Of a stretch of 64,000 nucleotides of DNA, positions 1 through 8,565 are shown in pieces (positions within the stretch are counted from its first letter, which is position 1; every line of letters begins with the position of its first letter). The stretch covers positions 17,887-81,886 of the forward strand of contig NZ_RHOG01000009.1 of NCBI RefSeq assembly GCF_003946405.1, read 5' to 3'. The notes under the pieces were generated by a model. That model was not told the origin of the DNA. It worked only from the letters and a program-made list of their open reading frames with translations, and did not search any database. Both the position numbers and the translations under genes were made by a program. This stretch comes from Lacticaseibacillus yichunensis (GTDB lineage: Bacteria; Bacillota; Bacilli; Lactobacillales; Lactobacillaceae).

Positions 1-30
1 CCACACCAGAAGCCCCTTCTGCTGTCGATT

Positions 31-60
31 AATATAGCACCTCGAAAACGCTTTTGTCAA
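31..60 (-). promoter_or_regulatory. promoter reading off the left edge
   Basis: On the minus strand there is a TTGACA -35 box (55-60), an 18-nt spacer and a TATATT -10 box (31-36) preceded by TGC, so it also fits an extended -10. It points out of the window toward an unseen gene. Confidence 0.6.
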
Positions 61-259
61 CTTTTTATGGCGGCAAGAGTCGTGCCGATAATCCCCATAT
101 ATTAGGCGTTTTGGCCAATGTCTTGTCAGCCCGTGATATATTTATTTAAAATAACTTTTCCCACCCTCGATCATCAGCTTATCGGTCCCCAAAATCACCG
201 AGGCTTGGCCCAGCGCTCGCTTTCATCGCACCCACCGATCTCTCATCTGATTTTCACTA

Positions 260-288
260 TTGACCCATCTGGCTGGTTGGGCTAGGAT
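260..288 (+). promoter_or_regulatory. promoter of the T-box leader
   Basis: TTGACC (260-265), 17-nt spacer, TAGGAT (283-288). The predicted start near 295 lies just before the T-box stem I, which supports its use for the trans-sulfuration gene at 566. Confidence 0.7.
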
Positions 289-294
289 TAGCGC

Positions 295-546
295 AAGCGT
301 AGAAAAGATGAGTACGCTGCCTGCGGACGCCTAGCGAGTCGGACCTGGTGCAAGCCGATCGCCGCATGTAGCTGAAGATGGTCTTGAAGCTGCCCGGGCG
401 AAGTGGTTCGCCAAACTCGGGCCGGGTCCGCCCGTTACCGCGCTGAAGCAGTTTGCTTCATGAGCGGCTGGCGGTGACGTCAGCTGAAAACCGGGTGGCA
501 CCGCGAAGTCCATCGTCCCGCAGTTCATTTTGAACTGCGGTTTTTT
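295..546 (+). promoter_or_regulatory. T-box riboswitch, probably tRNA-Met responsive
   Basis: The conserved T-box sequence GGGTGGCACCGCG is at 493-505. It is followed by an intrinsic terminator, a 10-bp stem (518-527 with 531-540) and a T-run. Stem I can be folded with the AGTA side of the specifier loop at 311-314. The facing strand contains GAAG followed by ATG at 378-380, which makes methionine the likely specifier. This fits the downstream trans-sulfuration enzyme: uncharged tRNA-Met would prevent termination and allow methionine biosynthesis. The specifier assignment is by hand-folding and is less certain than the T-box itself. Confidence 0.9.
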
Positions 547-565
547 AGTCTAGGAGGAAAAACAG

Positions 566-1678
566 ATGACAAAATTAGCAACGACTCTGATTCAAGGATC
601 CAACGGCAGTGATGACGCCAACACTGGCGCCGTTTCTGCCCCACTGTATTTTTCGACCGCCTTCCGCCATCCCGGTCTGGGGGCCTCGACGGGGTTTGAC
701 TATTCCCGCCTGACCGAGCCGACGCGTGCCCTGCTTGAGCAGCAGCTCGCCACGATCGAGCACGGCAGTCAGGCCCTGGCCACCTCATCCGGCATGGCGG
801 CAATCGATCTGGTCTTCAGCACGTTCACCAAAACAGGCGACCAGATCATTGCTAGCGACGATCTGTACGGCGGGACGTTCCGCTATTTTGACACGCGCAA
901 GGCCAATTATCAGATCGACTACACCACTTGGGACGGCCAGGCGATCGAGAACCTGGTGGCCAAGATCACGCCCGCGACGAAGCTGATCTGGTTGGAGACC
1001 CCGTCAAACCCGACGATGAAGATCATCGACATTCAGGCCGTTGCGACGGCGGTCCATGCAGTGCGCGACGACATTTTGCTGGCGGTCGACAACACATTTT
1101 TGACCCCGGTCTACCAGACCCCGCTGACTGAAGGCGCAGATCTGGTCGTGCATTCGGCGACCAAATACCTCGGCGGGCATAACGACATTCTCGCCGGGGC
1201 GGTGATTGCCAAGTCCGACGCACTGGCCGAGGCGTTGCGCGCGCAACTGACCACGACCGGCCAAGTGCTCGACCCGTTCGACTCATGGCTGTTGTTGCGG
1301 TCGCTGAAGACCCTGAGCGTCCGGATGCATGCGCACACCGCTAACGCTCAGTTTCTGGCGAAAGGGCTTGCGACCCTGCCCGCTGTCAGCAAGGTGCTTT
1401 ACGCGGGACAAGGCGGCATGATCAGCTTCTATCTGACGGAAAATACGGACGTGAACGCCTTTTTGCAGCACCTTGCCGTCTGTTCATTCGCCGAAAGTCT
1501 CGGCGGGGTCGAAAGCCTCGTCACCGTCCCGGATGTGCAGACGCACCACGACATGCCGATCGCCCAGCGCCGCGCCCTCGGCATCACGCCAAACCTCATT
1601 CGCCTCAGTGTGGGTTTGGAGGACAAAGAGGATCTGCTCGCCGACCTGACCCAGGCCCTCGATGCGGCGGGGAAGTAA
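566..1678 (+). CDS. PLP-dependent trans-sulfuration enzyme (cystathionine synthase/lyase family)
   Basis: 370-aa member of the Cys/Met-metabolism PLP enzyme family (MetB, MetC, MccB), close to the usual 380 aa. The cofactor Lys is K200 in [11 protein letters not shown], and the phosphate-binding SSGMAAI stretch is near residue 75. A TAGGAGG ribosome binding site 8 nt upstream fixes the ATG. Members act on cystathionine, homocysteine or cysteine in the cytoplasm, and sequence alone does not separate gamma-synthase, beta-lyase and gamma-lyase. The methionine-type T-box leader argues for a role in methionine supply, so cystathionine beta-lyase or gamma-synthase is favoured. It is a single gene ending at a terminator shared with the convergent LCP gene. 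Confidence 0.88.
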   Translation: MTKLATTLIQGSNGSDDANTGAVSAPLYFSTAFRHPGLGASTGFDYSRLTEPTRALLEQQLATIEHGSQALATSSGMAAIDLVFSTFTKTGDQIIASDDLYGGTFRYFDTRKANYQIDYTTWDGQAIENLVAKITPATKLIWLETPSNPTMKIIDIQAVATAVHAVRDDILLAVDNTFLTPVYQTPLTEGADLVVHSATKYLGGHNDILAGAVIAKSDALAEALRAQLTTTGQVLDPFDSWLLLRSLKTLSVRMHAHTANAQFLAKGLATLPAVSKVLYAGQGGMISFYLTENTDVNAFLQHLAVCSFAESLGGVESLVTVPDVQTHHDMPIAQRRALGITPNLIRLSVGLEDKEDLLADLTQALDAAGK

Positions 1679-1706
1679 CCACCCGGTGCGCGAAACACCA
1701 CCACAA

Positions 1707-1751
1707 AAATAGCGCCTCGCCTCTCCACACAGAAGAAGCGAGGCGCTATTT
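1707..1751. terminator. bidirectional terminator
   Basis: A 14-bp stem (1707-1720 with 1738-1751) has A-rich and T-rich flanks. It lies between the convergent trans-sulfuration and LCP genes and can serve both. Confidence 0.85.
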
Positions 1752-1763
1752 ATTTATGTCCGC

Positions 1764-2855
1764 TTACTGTCCCACGTTGTACAAGGTATAAGACGGATTG
1801 GCCCCAGAGTTCCAATCAAAGCCATATTGCGTGTTCAGGGCATTTTCCTTGGTGATCATATTATTCAGGGTCGTTTTGCTCAGGCCCAGCTCGGTGCGGA
1901 TGGTGTCCGACGCGGCCTGAAGATTGGCGGTGCTGGCCACTTGGAAGGCCGCATCCCCGATGTAGGCGCCGATTGCCTTGAGCTGCTTGCGCTGCACGGT
2001 TTTGGCGCAAGCCCGATAATTTTGGACGATGGCGACAAGGTCATCAAAGGTAAAATTCGTCCGCATACTGCTGGAAAGTGAGTCCATCAGATTTGAGTAG
2101 TTGCTGAGCGAGCCGGCAGACAGGGCATTCTTCACGATCGACATGATCACTTCCTGTTGCCGTTTTTGCCGGCCGTTGTCGCCTTCCGGATCCTCGTCGC
2201 GCATCCGGGCATATGCCAAGGCGTGCGCGCCATCCAGGTGGGCCGGCCCCTTGGTGAAGGTCTGGCCGCCGGTGTTGGCGTCGGTCCAGGTGAACGGCAC
2301 GTTGACATCGACGCCGCCGACCGCGTCCACGATCTTGACGAGCCCCGCCATGTTAACGGTGACATAGTAATCAATCGGGATGTTCAACAGATTTTCCACC
2401 GTCTTGATTGCGGCCGTGGAATCACCGTATGCATAGGCGGAATTGATTTTATCGATGCCGGTAACGCTGCCTGTGTCGATCATTTCGGCGGCGGTGTCGC
2501 GCGGAATGCTAAGCATCGTGGTGCGCTTGGCGGTCGGATTGATGGTCACGACAATGATCGTATCCGAGCGGCCGCGGTCGCTTCGACCAAAGGCGCCGGT
2601 ATCCGTGCCCAGCAGCAGGATGCTCAGCGGCTTTTTTCCATCAAACGTGGTGTTGATCGGCTTCTCCACCTTGCCTGACTTGGTCTTGACCGGCACATAG
2701 GTCTTGGCGACCGCATCTTTCGTTTGGGTAAAAATACGCGCCGCGTAGCCGCCAACCAGCATGACTGCCGTCAAAACAAACAGTGTGATCAATTTGCCGA
2801 TCAAGTTGGCATTGCGGTGTGGCTTGCGCGTGCGGTTCAATTTGTCATCGTCCAT
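1764..2855 (-). CDS. LytR-CpsA-Psr (LCP) family cell-wall ligase
   Basis: 363 aa. A short basic cytoplasmic N-terminus precedes one membrane segment (about residues 19-41), followed by an extracytoplasmic LCP domain. Family landmarks are LLLGTDTG, GRSDTIIVV, SIPRDT and the Arg-rich ARMRDEDPEGDNGRQ stretch, whose arginines bind the polyprenyl pyrophosphate substrate in known LCP proteins. LCP enzymes transfer wall teichoic acid or polysaccharide from lipid carriers to peptidoglycan, although some have been called transcription attenuators. GGAGG lies upstream of the ATG. It is divergent from pepF and convergent with the gene at 566. The glycopolymer substrate cannot be told. Confidence 0.9.
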   Translation of the reverse strand: MDDDKLNRTRKPHRNANLIGKLITLFVLTAVMLVGGYAARIFTQTKDAVAKTYVPVKTKSGKVEKPINTTFDGKKPLSILLLGTDTGAFGRSDRGRSDTIIVVTINPTAKRTTMLSIPRDTAAEMIDTGSVTGIDKINSAYAYGDSTAAIKTVENLLNIPIDYYVTVNMAGLVKIVDAVGGVDVNVPFTWTDANTGGQTFTKGPAHLDGAHALAYARMRDEDPEGDNGRQKRQQEVIMSIVKNALSAGSLSNYSNLMDSLSSSMRTNFTFDDLVAIVQNYRACAKTVQRKQLKAIGAYIGDAAFQVASTANLQAASDTIRTELGLSKTTLNNMITKENALNTQYGFDWNSGANPSYTLYNVGQ

Positions 2856-2982
2856 GGGCGGACCTCCGTCTAAAATGGCATAAAATTATTTTACCCGATT
2901 TCCCCGCAAATTGCGCTGGGTCGGAAAAATTCGCTGGCGAGTCAAAAGCGGCGAATGCCGTGGTGCAACGGGCGAGCGGCAA

Positions 2983-2991
2983 TGTTACAAT
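2983..2991 (+). promoter_or_regulatory. extended -10 promoter of pepF
   Basis: TGTTACAAT fits an extended -10 element (TG at 2983-2984, TACAAT at 2986-2991), with no convincing -35 box. It lies 33 nt before the pepF start. Confidence 0.5.
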
Positions 2992-3024
2992 TAGATTATT
3001 ATTAGAAATAGAGGAGATGTCTTT

Positions 3025-4821
3025 ATGCAACAACTACCCACCCGCGATGCTGTCCCAACCGATTCGACTTGGGACCTGACCACGATTTTTCCTACTGATG
3101 AGGCTTGGGAGCAAGCCCTCGCCGACGTGCAGGCAAGCGGCAAAAAAGCCAGTGCGCTGGCCGGCACGCTTGCGACCGACGCCGACGCCCTTGCCAGTGG
3201 CATCACAACCATTCTTGGCGTGTATCGCCAGCTGGAGACCGTCTATGTCTATGCCAGCCTGAAAAGCGACCAGGATACTGGCAACGCCGTCTATCAGGCC
3301 ATGAAGGCACGCGCGGCTTCTACGCTGGCTTCTGTGAACAGCGAGCTCGCCTTCATGGAGCCTGAGATCTTGGCGATTCCAGCCGCCGACCTGACCGCTT
3401 GGCTGGGTGCCAACGAAACGCTGGCCGGCTACCGTCATTTCATCGATGGCATCACCGCCAATCGCGCCCACATCCGCACCAGTTCCGAGGAGGCCTTGCT
3501 TTCCGCCGCGGCCGATGCGCTTGGCGCAAGCAGTGCCACCTTCAACATTTTGAACAACTCAGACATCGAATTCGGGACGATCACCGATAAGGATGGCAAC
3601 GAGGTCCAGCTGTCGCATGGCAAATACGGCGAATTGATCAGCTCGACTGACCGCCGCGTGCGCAAGGATGTTTTCCAGACCCTGTACAAGTCATACGGCC
3701 AATTGGAAAATACGTTTGCGCAGACCCTCACCGGCTCCGTGAAAGCCGACAACTTCCGCGCCAGCGCCCATCATTACGATAGCGCGCGCCAGGCTGCAAT
3801 GAGCGGCAATCACATTCCGGAAGCCGTCTACGAGACGCTGGTCAATGAAGTGGAGGCCCACCTGCCACTGCTACATCGTTATGTCGCGTTGCGCAAACGC
3901 CTGCTCAAGGTGGACGACCTGCACATGTACGACATGTATGTGCCGCTAACTGGCGAGCCGCCGTTGACCTACACGATCGACGAGGCCAAGGCCGAAGCGA
4001 AAAAGGCCCTGGCACCACTGGGCGAGGATTATCAGGCCCATTTGACTGAGATCTATGACAACCGCTACATCGATGTCGTGGAAAATCAGGGCAAGCGCTC
4101 CGGTGCCTATTCCGGTGGGGCTTACGATACGAACCCATTCATGCTGCTGAACTGGCACGACTCACTGGATGAGCTGTTCACGCTGGTCCACGAAAGCGGC
4201 CATTCCGTGCACAGCTGGTACACGCGCCACAACCAGCCTTATGTTTATGGGGATTACCCGATCTTCGTGGCGGAGATCGCTTCGACCACGAATGAAAACC
4301 TGCTGACGGACTATTTCCTCAAAACGCAAACGGATCCGAAAGTCCGTGCGTACATCCTGAACCACTATCTGGACGGCTTTAAGGGCACCATTTTCCGCCA
4401 GACCCAGTTCACCGAGTTCGAGCACTGGATCCACCAGCAGGATCAGCACCAACGCCCACTCACCGGCAAGTCCATGTCCGCCTTTTACGGGGAGCTCAAC
4501 GCCCGCTATTACGGCCCAGACGTGGAAAAGGACCCGGAGATCGCCCTGGAATGGGCCCGCATCCCGCATTTTTATCGCCAGTATTACGTCTATCAATACG
4601 CGACCGGATTCGCGGCGGCCTCGACCCTGGCCGGCCGCATCAACGATGGCGTCCCAGGCGCCGTTGACCAGTACCTCGGCTACCTCAAATCAGGTAGCTC
4701 AAAATACGCGATCGACACCATGCAGGCAGCCGGCGTTGACATGACCAAGCCAGACTACCTCGAAAACGCCTTCGCACTATTTGAAAGCCGCCTCAACGAA
4801 CTCGAAGGCTTGATCGGGTAA
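3025..4821 (+). CDS. pepF: oligoendopeptidase F (M3 metallopeptidase)
   Basis: 598 aa, the usual PepF length (about 600). The zinc-binding motif HESGH starts at residue 389, and the third ligand region (VAEIASTTNE) follows about 25 residues later. PepF is a cytoplasmic endopeptidase that cuts oligopeptides of roughly 7-17 residues in lactic acid bacteria, as part of peptide use and turnover. There is no signal peptide. GAGGAG 9 nt upstream supports the ATG. The gene is monocistronic, with its own extended -10 promoter and a strong terminator. Confidence 0.95.
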   Translation: MQQLPTRDAVPTDSTWDLTTIFPTDEAWEQALADVQASGKKASALAGTLATDADALASGITTILGVYRQLETVYVYASLKSDQDTGNAVYQAMKARAASTLASVNSELAFMEPEILAIPAADLTAWLGANETLAGYRHFIDGITANRAHIRTSSEEALLSAAADALGASSATFNILNNSDIEFGTITDKDGNEVQLSHGKYGELISSTDRRVRKDVFQTLYKSYGQLENTFAQTLTGSVKADNFRASAHHYDSARQAAMSGNHIPEAVYETLVNEVEAHLPLLHRYVALRKRLLKVDDLHMYDMYVPLTGEPPLTYTIDEAKAEAKKALAPLGEDYQAHLTEIYDNRYIDVVENQGKRSGAYSGGAYDTNPFMLLNWHDSLDELFTLVHESGHSVHSWYTRHNQPYVYGDYPIFVAEIASTTNENLLTDYFLKTQTDPKVRAYILNHYLDGFKGTIFRQTQFTEFEHWIHQQDQHQRPLTGKSMSAFYGELNARYYGPDVEKDPEIALEWARIPHFYRQYYVYQYATGFAAASTLAGRINDGVPGAVDQYLGYLKSGSSKYAIDTMQAAGVDMTKPDYLENAFALFESRLNELEGLIG

Positions 4822-4850
4822 CCTAGCCGCAACCAATCTCAATGTACGTA

Positions 4851-4888
4851 AAAAGCCGTTCAGCGCGCGAAAACGCTGAACGGCTTTT
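4851..4888 (+). terminator. pepF terminator
   Basis: 15-bp perfect stem (4851-4865 with 4874-4888) and 8-nt loop. The A- and T-rich ends mean it could work in both directions. Confidence 0.88.
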
Positions 4889-5000
4889 ACTTTAGAAAAA
4901 TTACGTAGTCGCGTGTCCATGAGTGGGGAGTCGATGAGACAATTCGAGGCTCAAACTGAGGGGCGACCATCTTCCGCTGCCCCGCAACAATTGAGCTACC

Positions 5001-5792
5001 TCAGTCCCGCAGCCGATGAACCCCAAGCGCGATGAAGTAGAAGACGAACTCGATCGCCGCGATGAAGAACGTCACCGGCCAGTTGGTGAGGTACCCCAGC
5101 GCCAGGCCGGCCCACACCCCGATCAGCCCCGCCGCAACGGAGATCACGAGCATCTGCGGCAGCGTGCGGCCCAGGTACTTGGCCACAGACGGCGGCAGCG
5201 TCAGAAGGATGAACACCAGCAAGGACCCGACGATCTGCGCCCCGATCGACACAGAGATCGCGAGGATCAGGAGAAAATAGATCGAGATCCAGTTGCCGCG
5301 AACGCCTTGGGCCCGCGCGCCCACTGCATCAAATGAATCGAAGGCCAATTTTCGGTAGCCAAAGCCCATTGTCAGAAGCACCCCGGCGGCCAAGGCGACC
5401 AGCTGCCACACATCCTGGCGCGAAATGCCGATGATGCTACCGAACAGAATCGTCGTCGCGTAACTTGAGCTTTCGTTGGACAGCGAGAGAAACAGGATGC
5501 CTAGGCCGATGAAGACGCTTGAGACTGCCGAGATCGAGGCCTCCCGCCGCGACTGCTTGACGGATAATTTGCCCACGGTCAGGCTGGCCAAAATCGTGAA
5601 CAGCAGCATGCCATCCAGCGGCCTGATCGCCACAAAGACGGCAAAGGCGGCGCCGGCAAAGCCGACTTCCGACAGCGTGTGGGCGAGAAACGACATCCCC
5701 CGCGCCGTGACAAAGACCCCGACAATACCGGTCGTGATCGCGATGAAGGTGGCCGCCAGCCACGCATTTTGCATAAAGTCATACGTGAACAT
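5001..5792 (-). CDS. metal ABC transporter permease (ZnuB/MntB/AdcB type)
   Basis: 263 aa, about seven or eight hydrophobic segments, typical of the ABC-3 permease family that imports Zn2+ or Mn2+. The ATPase gene upstream overlaps its ATG by one base (TGATG), so the two are translationally coupled. No substrate-binding lipoprotein lies next to them, so it must be encoded elsewhere. The Zur-like palindrome in front of the operon favours zinc as substrate, but this is inference. Confidence 0.88.
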   Translation of the reverse strand: MFTYDFMQNAWLAATFIAITTGIVGVFVTARGMSFLAHTLSEVGFAGAAFAVFVAIRPLDGMLLFTILASLTVGKLSVKQSRREASISAVSSVFIGLGILFLSLSNESSSYATTILFGSIIGISRQDVWQLVALAAGVLLTMGFGYRKLAFDSFDAVGARAQGVRGNWISIYFLLILAISVSIGAQIVGSLLVFILLTLPPSVAKYLGRTLPQMLVISVAAGLIGVWAGLALGYLTNWPVTFFIAAIEFVFYFIALGVHRLRD

Positions 5793-6502
5793 CAGTGGGC
5801 CGCCTCCTCTTCCTCGCCGCTTTTAAGCTCGTCTGGCATCGTCGCGATATCCATCTGATCGGTGGCCCGCATCTCGTAATGCCCCGGCGTCAGCAGCAGA
5901 TATTGGTCGGTGTAGGCTTTGGCCAAGCCGAGGTCATGCGTGACAAATAGCACGGTGAGACCTAGCGTTTCGTTGAGCTCCTTGACCAGCCCCATCAATT
6001 CCTCTTTCGTGTTGACGTCCAGGCTGGCCGTCGCCTCGTCGAGAATCAAAAAGTTTGGCTGCGTCAACAACGCCTGGGCCAGATACGCCTTTTGCTTTTC
6101 CCCACCGGACGCCCGGCCCATGGCGAGATTCCGCCGCTCGAGCAAGTGGGTCTGCGCCAGCGCCTGATGCAACGCCACCTTTTCCCGCTTGGTGTGCCAT
6201 GGAAACCCGTGCCCCAGCTGATTGAGTTGCACGAAACTGGCAATCGTCAGCGGAAATTCGCTATCGATGTTGCGAAATTGCGGCACGTAGCCCAGCTTCA
6301 TGTCCGCCGTGAAAGTGATGGTCCCGGCATTTGGCTGCAGCTCACCCATCAAAAGGCGCACCAGCGTGGTCTTGCCCACCCCGTTGGCCCCGATGAGACT
6401 GGTCATCGAGCCCCGCGGCAGGGTAAAACTGAGATCTTCATAAAGCGGCCGATCGCGGAAGCCGAAGCTCAGGTGGTCGACGGTCAATAATGGCGCCGTC
6501 AT
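5792..6502 (-). CDS. metal ABC transporter ATP-binding protein (ZnuC/AdcC type)
   Basis: 236 aa ABC ATPase. Walker A is GANGVGKTT (about residues 38-46), the signature is ASGGEKQKAYLAQAL, Walker B is FLILDEATASLD, and the switch histidine is in FVTHD. It energises the downstream permease for divalent metal uptake. It is first in a two-gene operon with GGAGG before the ATG. A 9-1-9 palindrome lies just upstream, so repression by a Zur-like regulator is likely. Confidence 0.9.
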   Translation of the reverse strand: MTAPLLTVDHLSFGFRDRPLYEDLSFTLPRGSMTSLIGANGVGKTTLVRLLMGELQPNAGTITFTADMKLGYVPQFRNIDSEFPLTIASFVQLNQLGHGFPWHTKREKVALHQALAQTHLLERRNLAMGRASGGEKQKAYLAQALLTQPNFLILDEATASLDVNTKEELMGLVKELNETLGLTVLFVTHDLGLAKAYTDQYLLLTPGHYEMRATDQMDIATMPDELKSGEEEEAAH

Positions 6503-6515
6503 ATCATCCCTCCAA

Positions 6516-6534
6516 AACAGTAACAGTTACGATT
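6516..6534. promoter_or_regulatory. Zur-box-like palindrome
   Basis: GTAAC-A-GTTAC (6520-6530) is a perfect palindrome. The arms extend to AACAGTAAC / GTTACGATT, resembling the 7-1-7 Fur-family Zur box of Gram-positives (CGTAATNATTACG). It sits between the start of the metal ABC operon and a weak TTTTCA-17-TAGAAT promoter on the minus strand. An AdcR site (two-base centre) fits less well. Confidence 0.55.
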
Positions 6535-6627
6535 AATAATTCTATCTTACCCGAGGTTTGCTGAAAATGCCAGTGCCCCACCCGTTTTTTTTCAGCGCGG
6601 CGAGGCGGCCCACCGGCGCAAAGCCCG

Positions 6628-6657
6628 AAAAAAAAGCCGCGCACCGAGGCACGCAGC
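6628..6657 (-). terminator. terminator of the 115-aa gene
   Basis: On the minus strand a 9-bp stem with several G-U pairs and a CTCG loop is followed by eight T residues, just after the stop codon at 6665. Confidence 0.7.
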
Positions 6658-6664
6658 GTTTCAT

Positions 6665-7009
6665 TTAGTTCTGCTTCAGCTGACTGAGATCGTTGGCCTC
6701 ACTGAAGTCCAGGTAGATCGTCTTTGGCTTGTCCTTGGCGATCAGAATGTAGCCATGGCCGAGAAACGGCTTGTCGCCACTGTAAGTCAGCGGAAATTCC
6801 TGGGCCGGCGCCAAGTCGCCCTGAACGATCATCGCGTACATCTCGTCCTCATCATGATCATCGGAGAAGAACACCGCAACCGGCGCCGTGACCAGCTGAT
6901 CGGCTTTGCTCATGAGGTGAAGGACGTCAAACAACTGATCGGTCACTTCTTTGGGAAAAACGGCAGCCACTGCCTCGCTCACATGCGAGCGCTTTGAAGA
7001 CTCATACAT
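6665..7009 (-). CDS. small cytoplasmic protein of unknown function
   Basis: 114 aa, acidic, no signal peptide or membrane segment. It contains VFFSDDHDEDEMYAMIV in the middle and a C-terminal TIYLDFSEANDL. I do not recognise a named family. Two ATGs in a row are possible starts (7012 and 7009). The second is chosen because the AGGG sequence lies only about 2 nt from the first. It is transcribed alone, between the gluconate kinase operon and its own terminator. Confidence 0.7.
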   Translation of the reverse strand: MYESSKRSHVSEAVAAVFPKEVTDQLFDVLHLMSKADQLVTAPVAVFFSDDHDEDEMYAMIVQGDLAPAQEFPLTYSGDKPFLGHGYILIAKDKPKTIYLDFSEANDLSQLKQN

Positions 7010-7062
7010 CATGTCCCTGCTTTCTGAAAATTGATAGGCTCAGCATACCATATCCGCGCCTA

Positions 7063-8565
7063 CTACAACAGCGGCTGACGCTGAATCGCCGCCAGGGCCG
7101 CCGCGGTCGCCTCGTTTTGCCGGCTGGCCTGATGCCACAGATGAAATAATTGGCGATACGCGGCATGGCGCGCCGAATCCGGCTGAACCGCGGCACCCGT
7201 GATCGGCGGGACCACGTCTTCGGCTGCCACGACCCAATTCAAGGCCTGCATGCCAATCGCCGCCGCACCCAGGGCCGCCGCCTGCCCGCCTGCTTGAACC
7301 GCAAGTGGCAGGCCAAAGATGTCGGCGACGATCTGCCGCCACAGCGGGCTTTGGGTAAAGCCGCCGGTGGCTGTGATCAGATCCATTTCGCCGATCAATG
7401 GCCACATCAATTCGGCGACATCCAGCAGCGCAAACCCGATGCCTTCCATCACGGCGCGGGCCATATCCGCCTGTGTGTGTTGCCGCGCAAGGCCCAAGAA
7501 GGCGCCGCGCGCTTCGGCCGTCCACAACGGCGCCCGGGCCCCGGCCAGATAAGGTAAAAATAGTAGCCCATTGGCCCCAACTGGACGAGTTCCGGCGGCT
7601 TCGGTCAACGCTTCGACGCTGGGTGCCCCGACCAGGTCACGCAGCCACACCAAGGCATTGGCACCATTATTGAGCGGGCCGCCCAGCACCCATTGATCCG
7701 GTCCCAGATAATAAGTAAAAAGTCGGCCGCCGAGATCCTGCACTGACTTTTCCGTCATCACGCGCACCGCACCGGACGTTCCGACTGAAAGTGCGAGGCG
7801 CCCGGCTGTCGCGGCCCCCGCCCCGAGCGTACTCAAACAGCCGTCACTCGCGCCCGCAAACAACGGCAGTCCCGCCGGCAAGCCAGTCTCCTCAGCCACG
7901 TTCGCCGCCAGCCGTCCCACTTCTGCGGTGGGCTCGACCAGCTGTGGCAACTGGGCGCGCGAAATGCCCGCCAGCGCCACCAGATCATCCGCCCAGTCCA
8001 TCGTGTGCAGGTCAAATAGCGCCGTCGCATTGGCCAGCGAGCGGTCGATCACATAGTCGCCGCCCAACGCCAATAGCACATAGGACTTGATGCCGCACAC
8101 GCGAACGGCCTGCGTCACCAGCGCCGGTTGCGTCTGCCGAAGCCACACCAATTTGCTAAGGGGCGCCATCGGATGCAACGGCACCCCGGTCCGGGCGAAG
8201 ATCGTCGCCGCATCCGGCCGGGCCTTGAGCGTTTCCGTTGCCTCGGCGGGCCGATTGTCCGCCCAGGTCATCAGCGGGGCCAATGGGTGGCCCGCCTGGT
8301 CAAGAAGCAAGAGACTATGCATCGCTGCGGAAAAACTGAGCCCGCTGATCCGGGCTGGGGCAATTTTCCCCGACATATCGCGCAGGCCGGCCACGACCGC
8401 CGCAACGATCGCATCCGCGTCCTGTTCGGCTTTGCCTGTGGCATCTTCTACCATTGGGTAACCGTGTTCCGTTTCAGCAAAAAGCGTTCCATCGGCGCCA
8501 AATGCGGCCACCTTCGTGCTGGTCGTGCCGATATCCACGCCTAAGACCACCTGCGGCTCAAGCAT
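7063..8565 (-). CDS. gntK: gluconate kinase, FGGY family
   Basis: 500-aa FGGY carbohydrate kinase. The N-terminal ATPase fold begins with LGVDIGTTSTK (residues 8-18). The GVPLHPMAPLSKL segment near residue 130 is characteristic of gluconokinases rather than xylulo- or glycerol kinases. The second fold contains GTSGAVR and GGFTQSPLWRQI. The enzyme phosphorylates gluconate to 6-phosphogluconate for the pentose phosphate or phosphoketolase route. Its ATG overlaps the pullulanase stop by 8 nt (ATGCTTGA), so expression is coupled to alpha-glucan degradation, an unexpected pairing. No gluconate permease is nearby. Confidence 0.83.
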   Translation of the reverse strand: MLEPQVVLGVDIGTTSTKVAAFGADGTLFAETEHGYPMVEDATGKAEQDADAIVAAVVAGLRDMSGKIAPARISGLSFSAAMHSLLLLDQAGHPLAPLMTWADNRPAEATETLKARPDAATIFARTGVPLHPMAPLSKLVWLRQTQPALVTQAVRVCGIKSYVLLALGGDYVIDRSLANATALFDLHTMDWADDLVALAGISRAQLPQLVEPTAEVGRLAANVAEETGLPAGLPLFAGASDGCLSTLGAGAATAGRLALSVGTSGAVRVMTEKSVQDLGGRLFTYYLGPDQWVLGGPLNNGANALVWLRDLVGAPSVEALTEAAGTRPVGANGLLFLPYLAGARAPLWTAEARGAFLGLARQHTQADMARAVMEGIGFALLDVAELMWPLIGEMDLITATGGFTQSPLWRQIVADIFGLPLAVQAGGQAAALGAAAIGMQALNWVVAAEDVVPPITGAAVQPDSARHAAYRQLFHLWHQASRQNEATAAALAAIQRQPLL

